DNA from: Bolinopsis microptera | Taxonomy: Eukaryota; Ctenophora; Tentaculata; Lobata; Bolinopsidae | Assembly: GCF_026151205.1 (NCBI RefSeq) | Contig: NC_087073.1 | Coordinates: forward strand, 122,001-186,000 | Direction of reading: 5' to 3' | DNA length: 64,000 nucleotides | Shown: in pieces, positions 1 through 11,802 of the stretch | Layout: every line of letters begins with the position of its first letter | How positions within the stretch are numbered: the first letter of the stretch is position 1 | Position numbers and translations under genes: made by a program | Notes under the pieces: generated by a model | What the model was told of the DNA's origin: nothing | The model's database searches: none | What the model saw: only the letters and a program-made list of their open reading frames with translations

Positions 1-1933
1 TATATTGAGTAATAAGTGATGACTTGACAGGTACCACTCCACCACATTAAACATTCAGCAGTTACAAATAATAACGAACAAACTAACAAACAAGATAGAC
101 ATAACTCTGCAGTCTGCAATACGGTGGTCTATATAATGAGCGTCGTCCGGCACGTTATCCAACTTTTATGGGAAATCTAGCTTCCCTCATTCTAATTTGT
201 CTCACGCAATAAACTTAAAGAGTTTCAGCAGCTTACTATATATACAGCAGCGTGTCACTTATACGTATTATAATCTACGCCTATATAAATTATATAGGCG
301 CAGTTTATATCTCCGCCAAAAGCACACTCCCCAAATTGCGCGCATTGCTGTAACTTCTTTCAAACTTCATGAATCGAGGAAAATTATTTTGCTATGTATT
401 CAGAGTCAATATATGCACTTATACAAATCACTTGGAATACTTTTGAAAGAGAATAACAAGCTCAAAATCGCTACTAACGTATTTCTCCATAAAAAGCACA
501 ATAGCGTGAGAAGCTTTTGTCAAGGTGTCAGCAGCTTGCAGCAGCGTACGTCACTTATATACAACTCATTGCTCCAAATGATTTGTCAAGTTTTTGCTTT
601 GTCACTACAAATCCTTAGATTGTCACAAAACCCCTAACTTTGTGACACAGTTTAATTGTATTATGCGATATGAGCAGCTCAGCTACACAACAACAATTAC
701 CTACAAATTACAGAGCTCAATTCCGTTCTGCTACAGGCTAATACTCGCCAGCTAGATAAGTGTTTAGTACTCTCAGCTCCATGTAGGTAGGTAATATAAT
801 ACCGCAGTGATCTAATGAAATGTCACGTTACCTTACCTGCTGACATTAAACTCGTTATTCTGAGCTCTCGGACGGGTCACGTGAAGTGCACGTGACGCAT
901 TTAATCATGTTCCTGTACTCTGGAATGCCTGTAATCTACATCCGAATTGTTTGGTTCGTCAGCTCGTTGTGACTTGTGACTCATTTCTAATTCTTGATTT
1001 CGTGTCTTTGTAAGCTTACACTAAACCTGGCCTGATTTATTAGCTTGTTTAAATCGACGCATCTTTGTTGACGAGACACTTATACTTCTTGGCAGGTACG
1101 TGGAATATTTATAGTAAAGAGACTTTCTTAAGTTATAAAACTCAGCTAAATTCAGCTACTCACTACCCCGAGTGTAGCTAAATTCAGCTATAAACTCGGG
1201 GTAGTGAGTACTGTTTCTTTTTCTTTTTTTCGTGTAACTTACTACAAAATATAAATTACCAATACAATGCAGATGTTATATTAGTCTCAGTTGGGTTATT
1301 ATGGCTGATACTGGAAAGTACCGTGATTTAATATAGATTTTCACCTGGCATAGCTGGGGCCTGGAGCACTTACAATTTAGTACATCTCCAATAATAGGGA
1401 CTTTACGCCCCAGTTAAGTTATGTGTTTGTGGGCAATTTGGGGGCCTGGGACACTTACACTTTACATGTACAGCCGTTATAACTTCAAACGGGATCAATA
1501 CAAATTTATACAATTAGTCGCAACCAGGCGACTTATAAACAATACTCCAATCCGGATTTTACATGTTATAAGTATAACTTCTGGTACACCTTTTTCAATG
1601 GTTTTTGATTGAAAATCTTTTCAGTGACTGAGTTTCAAGAAACTTTGAAAAACAATTTTGAGAAGAAACCTGTTTCCTTATTCCTAACTAATCTATCTTG
1701 ACCTTGTGAAGACTTCGTCCTACCCCAGGTTATCAAATATCAGGTTTGTGAATGTTTTACAAAACAACTTAATCTTTCTTTTATATTACTTTTTAATATG
1801 CTGATTAATTTTAGGGACATCTATTTCTAAGTAAGTGCCAATACCATTTAAGAATACGACTGCCAGCACGCTATTTTAAAGCGATAAGATACTCAGTATC
1901 TAGACAGCTCAAATCTCAATCTTTCTCCCACAA
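1..1933. other. Non-coding left part of the repeat unit
   Basis: I recognise no gene here. A 146-codon open frame at 197-637 has counterparts at 12807-13055 and 24897-25382, but its start, frame and length change between copies, and it resembles no family. A diverged copy of 258-480 lies at 44258-44482 and a corrupted copy of about 590-1440 lies at 56110-57110, so this is dispersed repeat sequence. CACGTGA sites occur near 878-896. Confidence 0.6.
1157..1210. other. Perfect 17-bp hairpin
   Basis: TACTCACTACCCCGAGT (1157-1173) is exactly reverse-complementary to 1194-1210, around a 20-base loop. Related hairpins stand in unit 2 (about 13564-13616) and unit 3 (about 25899-25950). In unit 3 both arms have changed at the same paired position (C to T and G to T), giving a T-T mismatch and not a compensated pair. 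Function unknown; it could be the end of an old inverted-repeat element. Confidence 0.75.
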
Positions 1934-3530
1934 TTATTGGTTCTTGATCAGCCACGTAGCCAGCAATAAGATTAAGGCAGGAACTTGGCGAAGCGCCAGA
2001 TAACCCCATCCATATATATTCCTGTCCCGCATCAGGGTTCGCAGTTCCTCTTTAGAGTTTGTCACAACTTCCTTCAGTAACATAGACAAGTAGCTTTGTC
2101 TTGGTCGGCCTTGCTGTGCTCTACCATGCATAGGTTCCCATAAGACTAAATCACTAGCAAGTAGCTTAGGATGTCTGATGCAGTGTCCTGCCATTTTTAA
2201 TCTCCTGCTTCGTAACCCTACTCGGCGTCAGTCAATTGCATAATTGAATAACTGATGCCTTGGTAGGCTACCATACAAAGTTATATTGCTGACCTTGTTC
2301 TTCCATGAGATACCCAGCGCCATACGCAGCATCTTTGTGTATGTCCCGTCCAAACTTTTCTCTTGAGCCTTCTATTCGTCAGTTTCCAGGTTTCTGATCC
2401 GTAGAGCAGTACTGCATACTGATCACAAGCCGCTATGAACAATCTAATCTTAAGGCTCTTTCAGGGTTTGAATTTCCAAATATCCTTCAGTCTATGTAGG
2501 GCACCCCATGCTTTTCCCTTTCTAACCCTTATCTCCCTATCTGTGCTATGTAACTTACATTGTAGGGCACCTCATGCTTTAGAGGTCGCTAGATCGATCC
2601 TCCATATTCAAATTTCAATGTCATTACCTTGGTCTTGCCTTTGAGCGTGCTAAATCAGTCGATCTTCGAGATTGTTCTTAAAGGGCCCCCGACAGTTGAA
2701 AACAGCTTAAATCGATGTATTTTCGGACTTTGATTCAAAATCACACCCCATGACATAGGGTTAAAATGCTCCCCTGCCAAGATATTGGCGAAAAACTGTC
2801 TTGATCACGTGATATGACCGTGCGTATAAGGAAGTTAGTCGAATTGCTCGTTCGGTTAGGGTTTCAGCATATGCTTTTGTTAGGGATTGGGTTAGGGTTA
2901 GGGTTGGGATCAGATAAGAGGGTTAGGGTTTCGAATAGTCGTTCAGGGCCAGCTAGAGAACGGGTTGAAAAAGTCACGTGACAGTCGAGTGTAGAGTGAT
3001 TAATCATCATCCTCTTGCCTTCGTTTAAGTGTAGCCATACGCTCGCTGCCGCCGCGATTCTACTCGGAGCAGGAACTGAGGAACTCGTTGGCCTTGTCCA
3101 TGTCCTCAGAAATAAGTGGTATATCATCTGCAAAGTCCACATCGGTGATGATCTTGGGCCCCACTCTTCTGCTTTTTTTACGTTCGAGAGTGAGTCCAAG
3201 TCGCTCCGCATCATCACCTATGGCTTGCCTCATACAGTAGTCGATGACTATTGCAAAAAGGTAAGGTGCTAAGGTTTCACCCTGTAACACACCTGCAAGT
3301 ACCTCAAACAACAGTTTCTCCGTCTGGAGTTATATTAGGACTTTGGCCGTTGTCTTCTCGTACATGAGCCGTATAAGCTGTACGATTTTGACTGGAATGC
3401 CGTAAGCTTCTAGAATCTTGAGCATTTTCCCACGATGTACACTGTAGAAAGCCTTCTTAAAGTTTATAAATGTCAGAACAGCTGGCAGTTTCCGACTCTT
3501 GACACCCTTTATTAGATGCCTCAGTACCAA
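1934..3530 (-). pseudogene. Non-LTR reverse transcriptase remnant (unit 1)
   Basis: Read on the minus strand this is a broken LINE ORF2. At 3330-3530 lies the motif A region FINFKKAFYSVHRGKML. At 3060-3311 lies motif B-like GVLQGETLAPYLFAIV and motif C-like DFADDIPLISED. The C-terminal tail is at 2200-2450 (LYGSETW-type) and 1934-2194 (MAGHCIRHPKLLASDLVLWEP). The usual form of motif A in such elements is FIDFKKAFDSVHR; here both Asp positions are replaced (N and Y), so the polymerase is dead. Frameshifts, stops and a stretch of TTAGGG-like repeats separate the blocks. The family resembles cnidarian LINE RTs with a LAGHC(V/I)RHP tail. The endonuclease domain is not seen. Confidence 0.85.
2874..2935 (+). 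repeat. Short interstitial telomere-like repeats
   Basis: A 60-bp stretch of TTAGGG and near-TTAGGG hexamers inside the reverse transcriptase remnant. It is present in all three units (about 15282-15337 and 30494-30556). The TTAGGG form fits animal telomeres. Confidence 0.7.
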
Positions 3531-3544
3531 TATCTGCTGGGCTT

Positions 3545-3831
3545 AGATGTCCCTCACATAAATCGAGGCCTTTTTTTCAAAAAGCTAAGGCAAAATGCAG
3601 GATAACGTGGAAAATGCAGGATAACGTGGAAAATGCAGGATAACGTGGAAATATTCTCAAATTCTCTCAAAATGTTTCATTCGGCTTTACGTCCCCTGGC
3701 CCTAGCTGTCCGGTCGGACTCGCCTGCCATGGCAGATTATCTTCTTATCTTGGCTACGGGGCTGTTCTTGATTAGTTAATTACCTACTTAATATCAATTA
3801 ATTAATTCCTCCATTTATGTGAGGGACATCT
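3545..3831. mobile_element. 287-bp inverted-repeat element (MITE-like)
   Basis: The ends are a 24-bp inverted repeat with one mismatch: AGATGTCCCTCACATAAATC at the left and the reverse complement ending GAGGGACATCT at the right. The interior holds three copies of a roughly 20-bp motif (GCAGGATAACGTGGAAA) at 3595-3650. Only unit 1 keeps both ends. Unit 2 (near 15935-15980) keeps only the right end, and unit 3 (31110-31345) has lost the left end. No transposase is encoded and I could not define a target duplication. Confidence 0.6.
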
Positions 3832-4483
3832 GAGTTAGTACCATTTTAGAATACGACTGCCCGCGTCCTATTGTAAAGCTGTAAAATAAAAAACTCACGC
3901 GGAGAATTTCAGTGATAAGAAGTACAGGATCACAACAACTTATTCGAGCAACTACTTTCTAACTGGTATCTATCTTGTGAAGACTCTCTCCTCAACCCCA
4001 AGTTATCAGGTTTGTAAACGTTTTATAGTATTTAGACGACATAGTCTTCGTTCTCATATTATTTGTTTTAGATAAGACTCATTGTTGTGCCCTATTCGTT
4101 CCTTGTGCCCCACCCTGCTTAGTGCTGTGTTCGACCTTGGCTAACTGTGAGAAATTTCCGGGCATTGACCGTTTATTAGTGTATTTGTAGGCAGTTATTG
4201 TGTTCGTCGTATTGCTACTGTTAGTTCAATTGCTCTGAAAGGACAGACATTTTTTCAATTCCTAGAATTGCAGGATACTTCGAGAATTGTAGCATATACA
4301 TTGAGCTTTTTTCGTGTCCATATAGAGTCATTGTATTGTTCCTTAATTCCTTATTAAGGCAAAATAGGGCTTCAACAGAAGGGTGGGCGACAATTGACCC
4401 CCCGACAATTGAGCCCCCGACAAATAACCCCCCGACAATAGACCCCCGACAATTTACCCCCGACAATTGACCCCCCGGCTGAC

Positions 4484-5662
4484 CCAGGACCCAGGACCCT
4501 GACCCTGACCCTGACCCTGCCCCTGACCCTGACCCTGACCCTGACCCTGACCCTGACCCTGACCCTGACCCTGACCCTGACCCTGACCCTGACCCTGACC
4601 CTGACCCTGACCCTGACCCTGACCCTGACCCTGACCCTGACCCTGACCCTGACCCTGACCCTGACCCTGACCCTGACCCTGACCCTGACCCTGACCCTGA
4701 CCCTGACCCTGACCCTGACCCTGACCCTGACCCTGACCCTGACCCTGACCCTGACCCTGACCCTGACCCTGACCCTGACCCTGACCCTGACCCTGACCCT
4801 GACCCTGACCCTGACCCTGACCCTGACCCTGACCCTGACCCTGACCCTGACCCTGACCCTGACCCTGACTCTGACCCTGACCCTGACCCTGACCCTGACC
4901 CTCAACCTGACCCTGACCCTGACCCTGACCCTGACCCTGACCCTGACCCTGACCCTGACCCTGACCCTGACCCTGACCCTGACCCTGACCCTGACCCTGA
5001 CCCTGACCCTGACCCTGACCCTGACCCTGACCCTGACCCTGACCCTGACCCTGACCCTGACCCTGACCCTGACCCTGACCCTGACCCTGACCCTGACCCT
5101 GACCCTGACCCTGACCCTGACCCTGACCCTGACCCTGACCCTGACCCTGACCCTGACCCTGACCCTGACCCTGACCCTGACCCTGACCCTGACCCTGACC
5201 CTGACCCTGACCCTGACCCTGACCCTGACCCTGACCCTGACCCTGACCCTGACCCTGACCCTGACCCTGACCCTGACCCTGACCCTGACCCTGACCCTGA
5301 CCCTGACCCTGACCCTGACCCTGACCCTGACCCTGACCCTGACCTTGACCCTGACCCTGACCCTGACCCTGACCCTGACCCTGACCCTGACCCTGACCCT
5401 CAACCTGACCCTGACCCTGACCCTGACCCTGACCCTGACCCTGACCCTGACCCTGACCCTGACCCTGACCCTGACCCTGACCCTGACCCTGACCCTGACC
5501 CTGACCCTGACCCTGACCCTGACCCTGACCCTGACCCTGACCCTGACCCTGACCCTGACCCTGACCCTGACCCTGACCCTGACCCTGACCCTGACCCTGA
5601 CCCTGACCCTGACCCTGACCCTGACCCTGACCTTGACCCTGACCCTGACCCTGACCCTGACC
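4484..5662. repeat. CCCTGA hexamer array (about 195 copies)
   Basis: Nearly pure CCCTGA repeats (TCAGGG on the other strand), with a few variants such as CCTCAAC near 4901 and 5399 and CCTTGA near 5343 and 5632. TCAGGG is a one-base variant of the animal telomere repeat TTAGGG. It lies inside the inverted-repeat element, not at a chromosome end. Confidence 0.95.
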
Positions 5663-6045
5663 CTAACCCCAACCCCCAACCCCCAACCCCCAAACCCAAC
5701 CCCAACCCCCAAACCCAACCCCAACCCCAACCCCAACCCCAACCCCAAACCCCAAACCCAACCCCAACCCCAAACCCCAAACCCAACCCCAACCCCAACC
5801 CCAACCCCAACCCCAACCCCAACCCCACCCCAACCCCAACCACAACCCTCAAACCCAAACCGAACCCTAACCCCAAACCCAACCCCAACCCTAACCCTAA
5901 CCCTAACCCTTACCTTTACCCTTACCCTTACCCTAACCCTAACCCTAACCCTAACCCTTACCCTGACCCAGGACCCTAACCCTAACCCTATTCCTAACCC
6001 TGACCCAGGACCCTGACCCAGGATCCTGATCCAGGACCCTGACCC
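5663..6045. repeat. CCCCAA and CCCTAA telomere-like hexamers
   Basis: The CCCTGA array changes into CCCCAA/CCCCCAA repeats (5663-5885), then CCCTAA/CCCTTA repeats (about 5886-5985), then longer CCCTGACCCAGGA words to 6045. The block order suggests successive expansion of different hexamer variants. The CCCTAA part matches the standard animal telomere repeat. Confidence 0.85.
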
Positions 6046-6142
6046 TAACCCGATCAATTGACCCCAGTGTAATTACGTGGGGGGTCAATTGTCGTACTCA
6101 GCCCTAGATTTCGCAACAATTGACCCCAGTGTAATTACATAG

Positions 6143-6335
6143 GGGTCAATTGTCGGGGGGTCAATTGTCGGGGGGTCAATTGTCGTACTCAGCCCTAGAT
6201 TTCGCAACAATTGACCCCAGTGTAATTACATAGGGGTCAATTGTCGGGGGGTCAATTGTCGGGGGGTCAATTGTCGGGGGGTCAATTGTCGGGGGGTCAA
6301 TTGTCGGGGGGTCAATTGTCGGGGGGTCAATTGTC
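6143..6335. repeat. 15-bp array at the right end of the element
   Basis: Tandem copies of TCAATTGTCGGGGGG, interrupted once by a segment that repeats 6100-6142. The reverse-complement form of the same motif fills 4388-4476, so the two arrays make a long interrupted inverted repeat around the hexamers. The TIDPP-type reading frame across it is a by-product of the 15-bp period. Confidence 0.9.
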
Positions 6336-6550
6336 GCGGTACCCTCCAGAACAGTACAGGTAGGGATATTGAAAATGTATAGTAATTGCACAATTGCACT
6401 CTTTATGGTAGATCGTTGTACTGGTTATTTTCAAGAGATTTCCCATTTAGGCCCATCCTGACCAATCAAATCGTTAAAATTTTAGGAACAAACAAAATTG
6501 AGATGAAGAAACAAAATTGAGATGAATATTACATGTGGAGTTGCCATGTT

Positions 6551-8646
6551 GCATAATTCATCTCGCTTGCATTATGTAGATATACGTAACGAGGCATAAT
6601 TCATCTCGCTTGCATTATGTAGATATACGTAACGAGGCATAATTCATCTCGCTTGCATTATGTAGATATACGTAACGAGGCATAATTCATCTCGCTTGCA
6701 TTATGTAGATATACGTAACGAGGCATAATTCATCTCGCTTGCATTATGTAGATATACGTAACGAGGCATAATTCATCTCGCTTGCATTATGTAGATATAC
6801 GTAACGAGGCATAATTCATCTCGCTTGCATTATGTAGATATACGTAACGAGGCATAATTCATCTCGCTTGCATTATGTAGATATACGTAACGAGGCATAA
6901 TTCATCTCGCTTGCATTATGTAGATATACGTAACGAGGCATAATTCATCTCGCTTGCATTATGTAGATATACGTAACGAGGCATAATTCATCTCGCTTGC
7001 ATTATGTAGATATACGTAACGAGGCATAATTCATCTCGCTTGCATTATGTAGATATACGTAACGAGGCATAATTCATCTCGTTTGCATTATGTAGATATA
7101 CGTAACGAGGCATAATTCATCTCGCTTGCATTATGTAGATATACGTAACGAGGCATAATTCATCTCGCTTGCATTATGTAGATATACGTAACGAGGCATA
7201 ATTCATCTCGCTTGCATTATGTAGATATACGTAACGAGGCATAATTCATCTCGCTTGCATTATGTAGATATACGTAACGAGGCATAATTCATCTCGCTTG
7301 CATTATGTAGATATACGTAACGAGGCATAATTCATCTCGTTTGCATTATGTAGATATACGTAACGAGGCATAATTCATCTCGCTTGCATTATGTAGATAT
7401 ACGTAACGAGGCATAATTCATCTCGCTTGCATTATGTAAATATACGTAACGAGGTATAATTCATCTCGCTTGCATTATGTAAATATACGTAACGAGGCAT
7501 AATTCATCTCGCTTGCATTATGTAGATATACGTAACGAGGCATAATTCATCTCGCTTGCATTATGTAGATATACGTAACGAGGCATAATTCATCTCGCTT
7601 GCATTATGTAGATATACGTAACGAGGCATAATTCATCTCGCTTGCATTATGTAGATATACGTAACGAGGCATAATTCATCTCGCTTGCATTATGTAGATA
7701 TACGTAACGAGGCATAATTCATCTCGCTTGCATTATGTAGATATACGTAACGAGGCATAATTCATCTCGCTTGCATTATGTAGATATACGTAACGAGGCA
7801 TAATTCATCTCGCTTGCATTATGTAGATATACGTAACGAGGCATAATTCATCTCGCTTGCATTATGTAGATATACGTAACGAGGCATAATTCATCTCGCT
7901 TGCATTATGTAGATATACGTAACGAGGCATAATTCATCTCGCTTGCATTATGTAGATATACGTAACGAGGCATAATTCATCTCGCTTGCATTATGTAGAT
8001 ATACGTAACGAGGCATAATTCATCTCGCTTGCATTATGTAGATATACGTAACGAGGCATAATTCATCTCGCTTGCATTATGTAGATATACGTAACGAGGC
8101 ATAATTCATCTCGCTTGCATTATGTAGATATACGTAACGAGGCATAATTCATCTCGCTTGCATTATGTAGATATACGTAACGAGGCATAATTCATCTCGC
8201 TTGCATTATGTAGATATACGTAACGAGGCATAATTCATCTCGCTTGCATTATGTAGATATACGTAACGAGGCATAATTCATCTCGCTTGCATTATGTAGA
8301 TATACGTAACGAGGCATAATTCATCTCGCTTGCATTATGTAGATATACGTAACGAGGCATAATTCATCTCGCTTGCATTATGTAGATATACGTAACGAGG
8401 CATAATTCATCTCGCTTGCATTATGTAGATATACGTAACGAGGCATAATTCATCTCACTTGCATTATGTAGATATACGTAACGAGGCATAATTCATCTCG
8501 CTTGTATTATGTAGATATACGTAACGAGGCATAATTCATCTCGCTTGCATCATGTAGATATACGTATCGAGGCATAATTCATCTCGCTTGCATTATGTAG
8601 ATATACCTAACGAGGCATAATTCATGTCGCTTGCATTATGTAGATA
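6551..8646 (+). repeat. 43-bp satellite, about 49 copies (unit 1)
   Basis: Very uniform 43-bp tandem repeats starting GCATAATTCATCTCGCTTGC and ending in TACGTAACGAG, confirmed by the 43-base spacing of successive starts (6551, 6594). Variants cluster near the edges, as expected for homogenisation by unequal exchange. The same satellite occurs in unit 2 (5 copies, split by a LINE) and unit 3 (about 30 copies, split by Penelope-like elements). Confidence 0.97.
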
Positions 8647-9740
8647 CTAGTGTAACCCGTGCCTTCGGCCGGGACTTTACTGTCACAGTTGCAATGTAAA
8701 AGTATACAACCGCATTATATAATACTAGCAGGAACCCGTATAACCTTAAAATGGTGTCAAGACTCAAGAGACTAAAATAATTATTACCTATTTAATTCGC
8801 GTTTTTGACACCACTCGGGGGTCTAAATTTTGGGCTCTAAAATTCCTATTTCTTGGCCAATTTTTGGGGACACACACAGACACACAGACACACAGACACA
8901 CACACATTCTGGTGTTATCTTCTCCGCTTGATTTTGGAATTTAAGGAGTGATAGTTAATTATTATTTTGTTAATGATTTACTGGGCGGCGCTCAGCCTGT
9001 CATTCCGCCTGTTTATGAACATAATAGCCTGGGGTCCCCAGGTAAGTTAATGATGTGTGAGCGATACAGTACAGGTATTGTATTTTGTCAGATGCCATCG
9101 TGGAGTAGGTGATCTCATGCATCTTTCCCCCTCGACATAATAGAAGGAACCTAGACATGCAACCTGCAATCCGAAGGTGATTGCAGCCTTTACGGAATAC
9201 TATAAGCCATAAGGTCTTCATGCTTTTATAATTAAATAGTTAAATAATACATGACGATAACTTGTAACCCCCAGAAGTTTCCAGTATCGTCATGATATAC
9301 TTACTGAGCTTAGTGTCACTTGGCAATGAGAAAAGCTGGGATCGACTGTAAAATAGTATAGAAATAAGTGCCCTTCGTAACATTTATTCCTCTCAATTGA
9401 AAAACGACGAAGGTGTAAAGTATGAAACAGCATGAATCATGGTGTGAAGATTAGGTGCACTCCGGCCTTGTGTAAAATGATGCAGGAAAGGAGGTTTAAA
9501 CATGAAGTAATATGGTGTAAAATGTGCATAATATCGCAGTTCATAAAAGCACAAAAACGATTATAGAACTCTTCAGCACATAAGTTGCCGCAGGAAAAAT
9601 GCGCTTCAGGTTTCGTCATCTCCATCATTGAAGTCGACATCATCTGCATACTCAGTGTCAAGGGGAAGGCCTCGACTAGTGATGGGTGGATCTGGCCTGC
9701 CCATTGTAGTATGCGAGGATGGTTCGGAGTTCACAGATTG
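8647..9740. other. Spacer without recognised gene
   Basis: Starts with a segment shared with unit 2 (TACTAGTGTAACCCGTGCC), then unit-specific sequence (about 8727-8870), a CACAGA microsatellite (about 8871-8907), and again sequence shared with unit 2. The 73- and 74-codon frames here carry no recognisable domain. Matches 21206-22476. Confidence 0.6.
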
Positions 9741-9926
9741 CGCCTGCAAGTACAAGTGTAAACAGACACCCAGATAGTGCACCTGCAAGTACAAGTGTAA
9801 ACAGACACCCAGATAGTGCACCTCAAAGTAAAAGTGTAAACAGACACCCAGATAGTGCACCTGCAAGTACAAATGTAAACAGACACCCAGATAGTGCACC
9901 TGCAAGTGTAAACAGACACCCAGATA
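9741..9926 (+). repeat. 39-bp array, about 5 copies
   Basis: Repeats of 39 bp containing GTGTAAACAGACACCCAGAT. As 39 is divisible by three, every frame stays open and gives the repetitive SVNRHPDSAPAST and YLGVCLHLYLQV readings, which I do not accept as genes. Unit 2 has two copies at about 22477-22552. Confidence 0.95.
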
Positions 9927-10132
9927 GGCAGTCACCCTGAAAAGCGCCCAGCAGACTCAGAAACTGAGCTGATAGCGCTCCGTTAACGTTTACTCTAAGA
10001 ACTGTGTTAGAAAAGAGGAGTCTTACTAATGTCTAATATTATTATTCAAATATAAATAAATAAATAATTCTCTAATTAAATATAAAGGTGGTGGGTTACG
10101 GGCAATAATCGGTGTATTTATGTCTTATGTTC

Positions 10133-11525
10133 GTAGAATTGAGTAGGTAATATATAGTATAGTAGTATAGTAGTATATTGAGTAATATATAGTATAGTAG
10201 TATAGTAGTATATTGAGTAATATATAGTATAGTAGTATATTGAGTAATATATAGTATAGTAGTATAGTAGTAGAATTGAGTAATATATAGTATAGTAGTA
10301 TAGTAGTATATTGAGTAATATATAGTATAGTAGTATAGTAGTATATTGAGTAATATATAGTATAGTAGTATAGTAGTATATTGAGTAATATATAGTATAG
10401 TAGTATAGTAGTATATTGAGTAATATATAGTATAGTAGTATAGTAGTATATTGAGTAATATATAGTATAGTAGTATAGTAGTATATTGAGTAATATATAG
10501 TATAGTAGTATAATAGTATATTGAGTAATATATAGTATAGTAGTATAGTAGTATATTGAGTAATATATAGTATAGTAGTATAATAGTATATTGAGTAATA
10601 TATAGTATAGTAGTATAGTAGTATATTGAGTAATATATAGTATAGTAGTATAGTAGTATATTGAGTAATATATAGTATAGTAGTATAGTAGTATATTGAG
10701 TAATATATAGTATAGTAGTATAGTAGTATATTGAGTAATATATAGTATAGTAGTATAGTAGTATATTGAGTAATATATAGTATAGTAGTATAGTAGTATA
10801 TTGAGTAATATATAGTATAGTAGTATAATAGTATATTGAGTAATATATAGTATAGTAGTATAGTAGTATATTGAGTAATATATAGTATAGTAGTATAATA
10901 GTATATTGAGTAATATATAGTATAGTAGTATAGTAGTATATTGAGTAATATATAGTATAGTAGTATAATAGTATATTGAGTAATATATAGTATAGTAGTA
11001 TAGTAGTATATTGAGTAATATATAGTATAGTAGTATAGTAGTATATTGAGTAATATATAGTATAGTAGTATAGTAGTATATTGAGTAATATATAGTATAG
11101 TAGTATAGTAGTATATTGAGTAATATATAGTATAGTAGTATAGTAGTATATTGAGTAATATATAGTATAGTAGTATAGTAGTATATTGAGTAATATATAG
11201 TATAGTAGTATAGTAGTATATTGAGTAATATATAGTATAGTAGTATAGTAGTATATTGAGTAATATATAGTATAGTAGTATAATAGTATATTGAGTAATA
11301 TATAGTATAGTAGTATAGTAGTATATTGAGTAATATATAGTATAGTAGTATAGTAGTATATTGAGTAATATATAGTATAGTAGTATAGTAGTATATTGAG
11401 TAATATATAGTATAGTAGTATAGTAGTATATTGAGTAATATATAGTATAGTAGTATAGTAGTATATTGAGTAATATATAGTATAGTAGTATAGTAGTATA
11501 TTGAGTAATATATAGAACACTGTAT
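10133..11525 (+). repeat. 35-bp AT-rich satellite, about 39 copies (unit 1)
   Basis: 35-bp units containing GTATATTGAGTAATATATAG. Single-base variants (GTATAATAG) recur in some units. The minus strand lacks stops in all three frames, which creates spurious ORFs of 484 and 488 codons rich in I, Y, L and T. It ends exactly where the next large repeat unit begins. Confidence 0.97.
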
Positions 11526-11802
11526 TATATTGAGTAATAAGTGATGACTTGACAGGTACCACTCCACCACATTAAACATTCAGCAGTTACAAATAATAAC
11601 GAACAAACTAACAAACAAGATAGACATAACTCTGCAGTCTGCAATACGGTGGTCTATATAATGAGCGTTGTCCGGCACGTTATCCAACGTTTATGAGAAG
11701 TCTAGCTTCCCTCATTCTTATTTGTCTCACGCAATAAATTTAAAGAGTTTCAGCAGCTTGCAGCAGCGTACGTCACTTATACGTATAGGCGCAGTTTATA
11801 TA

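Larger units (their letters stand above)
4381..6346. mobile_element. 1,966-bp inverted-repeat element filled with telomere-like repeats
   Basis: The boundaries are set by comparison with unit 2: the uninterrupted site TTCAACAGAACAGTAC lies at 16505-16520, and here it is split with CAGAA duplicated on both sides (4376-4380 and 6347-6351). The ends are inverted: the left end begins GGGTGGGCGACAATTGACCC, and the right end reversed begins GAGGGTACCGCGACAATTGA. Next to the ends are arrays of the CGACAATTGACCCCC motif in opposite orientations (4388-4476 and 6143-6335). The middle is 1.5 kb of CCCTGA, then CCCCAA, then CCCTAA hexamers. No transposase ORF; the long RVRVRV and TLTLTL frames are products of the hexamer. 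Superfamily unknown. Confidence 0.8.
1..11525 (+). repeat. Large tandem repeat unit, copy 1
   Basis: The window opens with TATATTGAGTAATAAGTGAT, and the same junction recurs at 11526 and 24755, each time right after a 35-bp satellite. Order inside: non-coding 5' part (1-1930), degenerate minus-strand reverse transcriptase (1934-3530), small inverted-repeat element (3545-3831), telomere-like element (4381-6346), 43-bp satellite (6551-8646), spacer, 39-bp array (9741-9926), 35-bp satellite (about 10133-11525). The 86-residue ORF around 1934-2194 is identical in all three units, so the amplification is recent. Unit 1 probably continues to the left of the window. Confidence 0.9.

Noticed and set aside
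197-637. 146-codon ORF repeated in the three units
   Set aside because: Length, start and frame differ between the copies, and a diverged copy at 44258 shows no sign of coding constraint.
3015-3272. 85-codon plus-strand ORF present in every unit
   Set aside because: It is antisense to the reverse transcriptase remnant and is explained by it.
4484-6045. A real chromosome end
   Set aside because: The hexamers are inside an inverted-repeat element with a target duplication, and the unit continues on both sides.
4372-6057. 561-codon ORF rich in Arg-Val and the opposite 223-codon Thr-Leu ORF
   Set aside because: Both are products of the CCCTGA hexamer.
6551-8646. CRISPR-like array
   Set aside because: The units are adjacent tandem repeats without unique spacers, and the genome is eukaryotic. 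The 56-bp array at 38086 was rejected for the same reason.
10096-11579. Minus-strand ORFs of 484 and 488 codons
   Set aside because: They are translations of the 35-bp satellite, open in all three frames, and have no protein-like composition. The same applies to 22722-24791.
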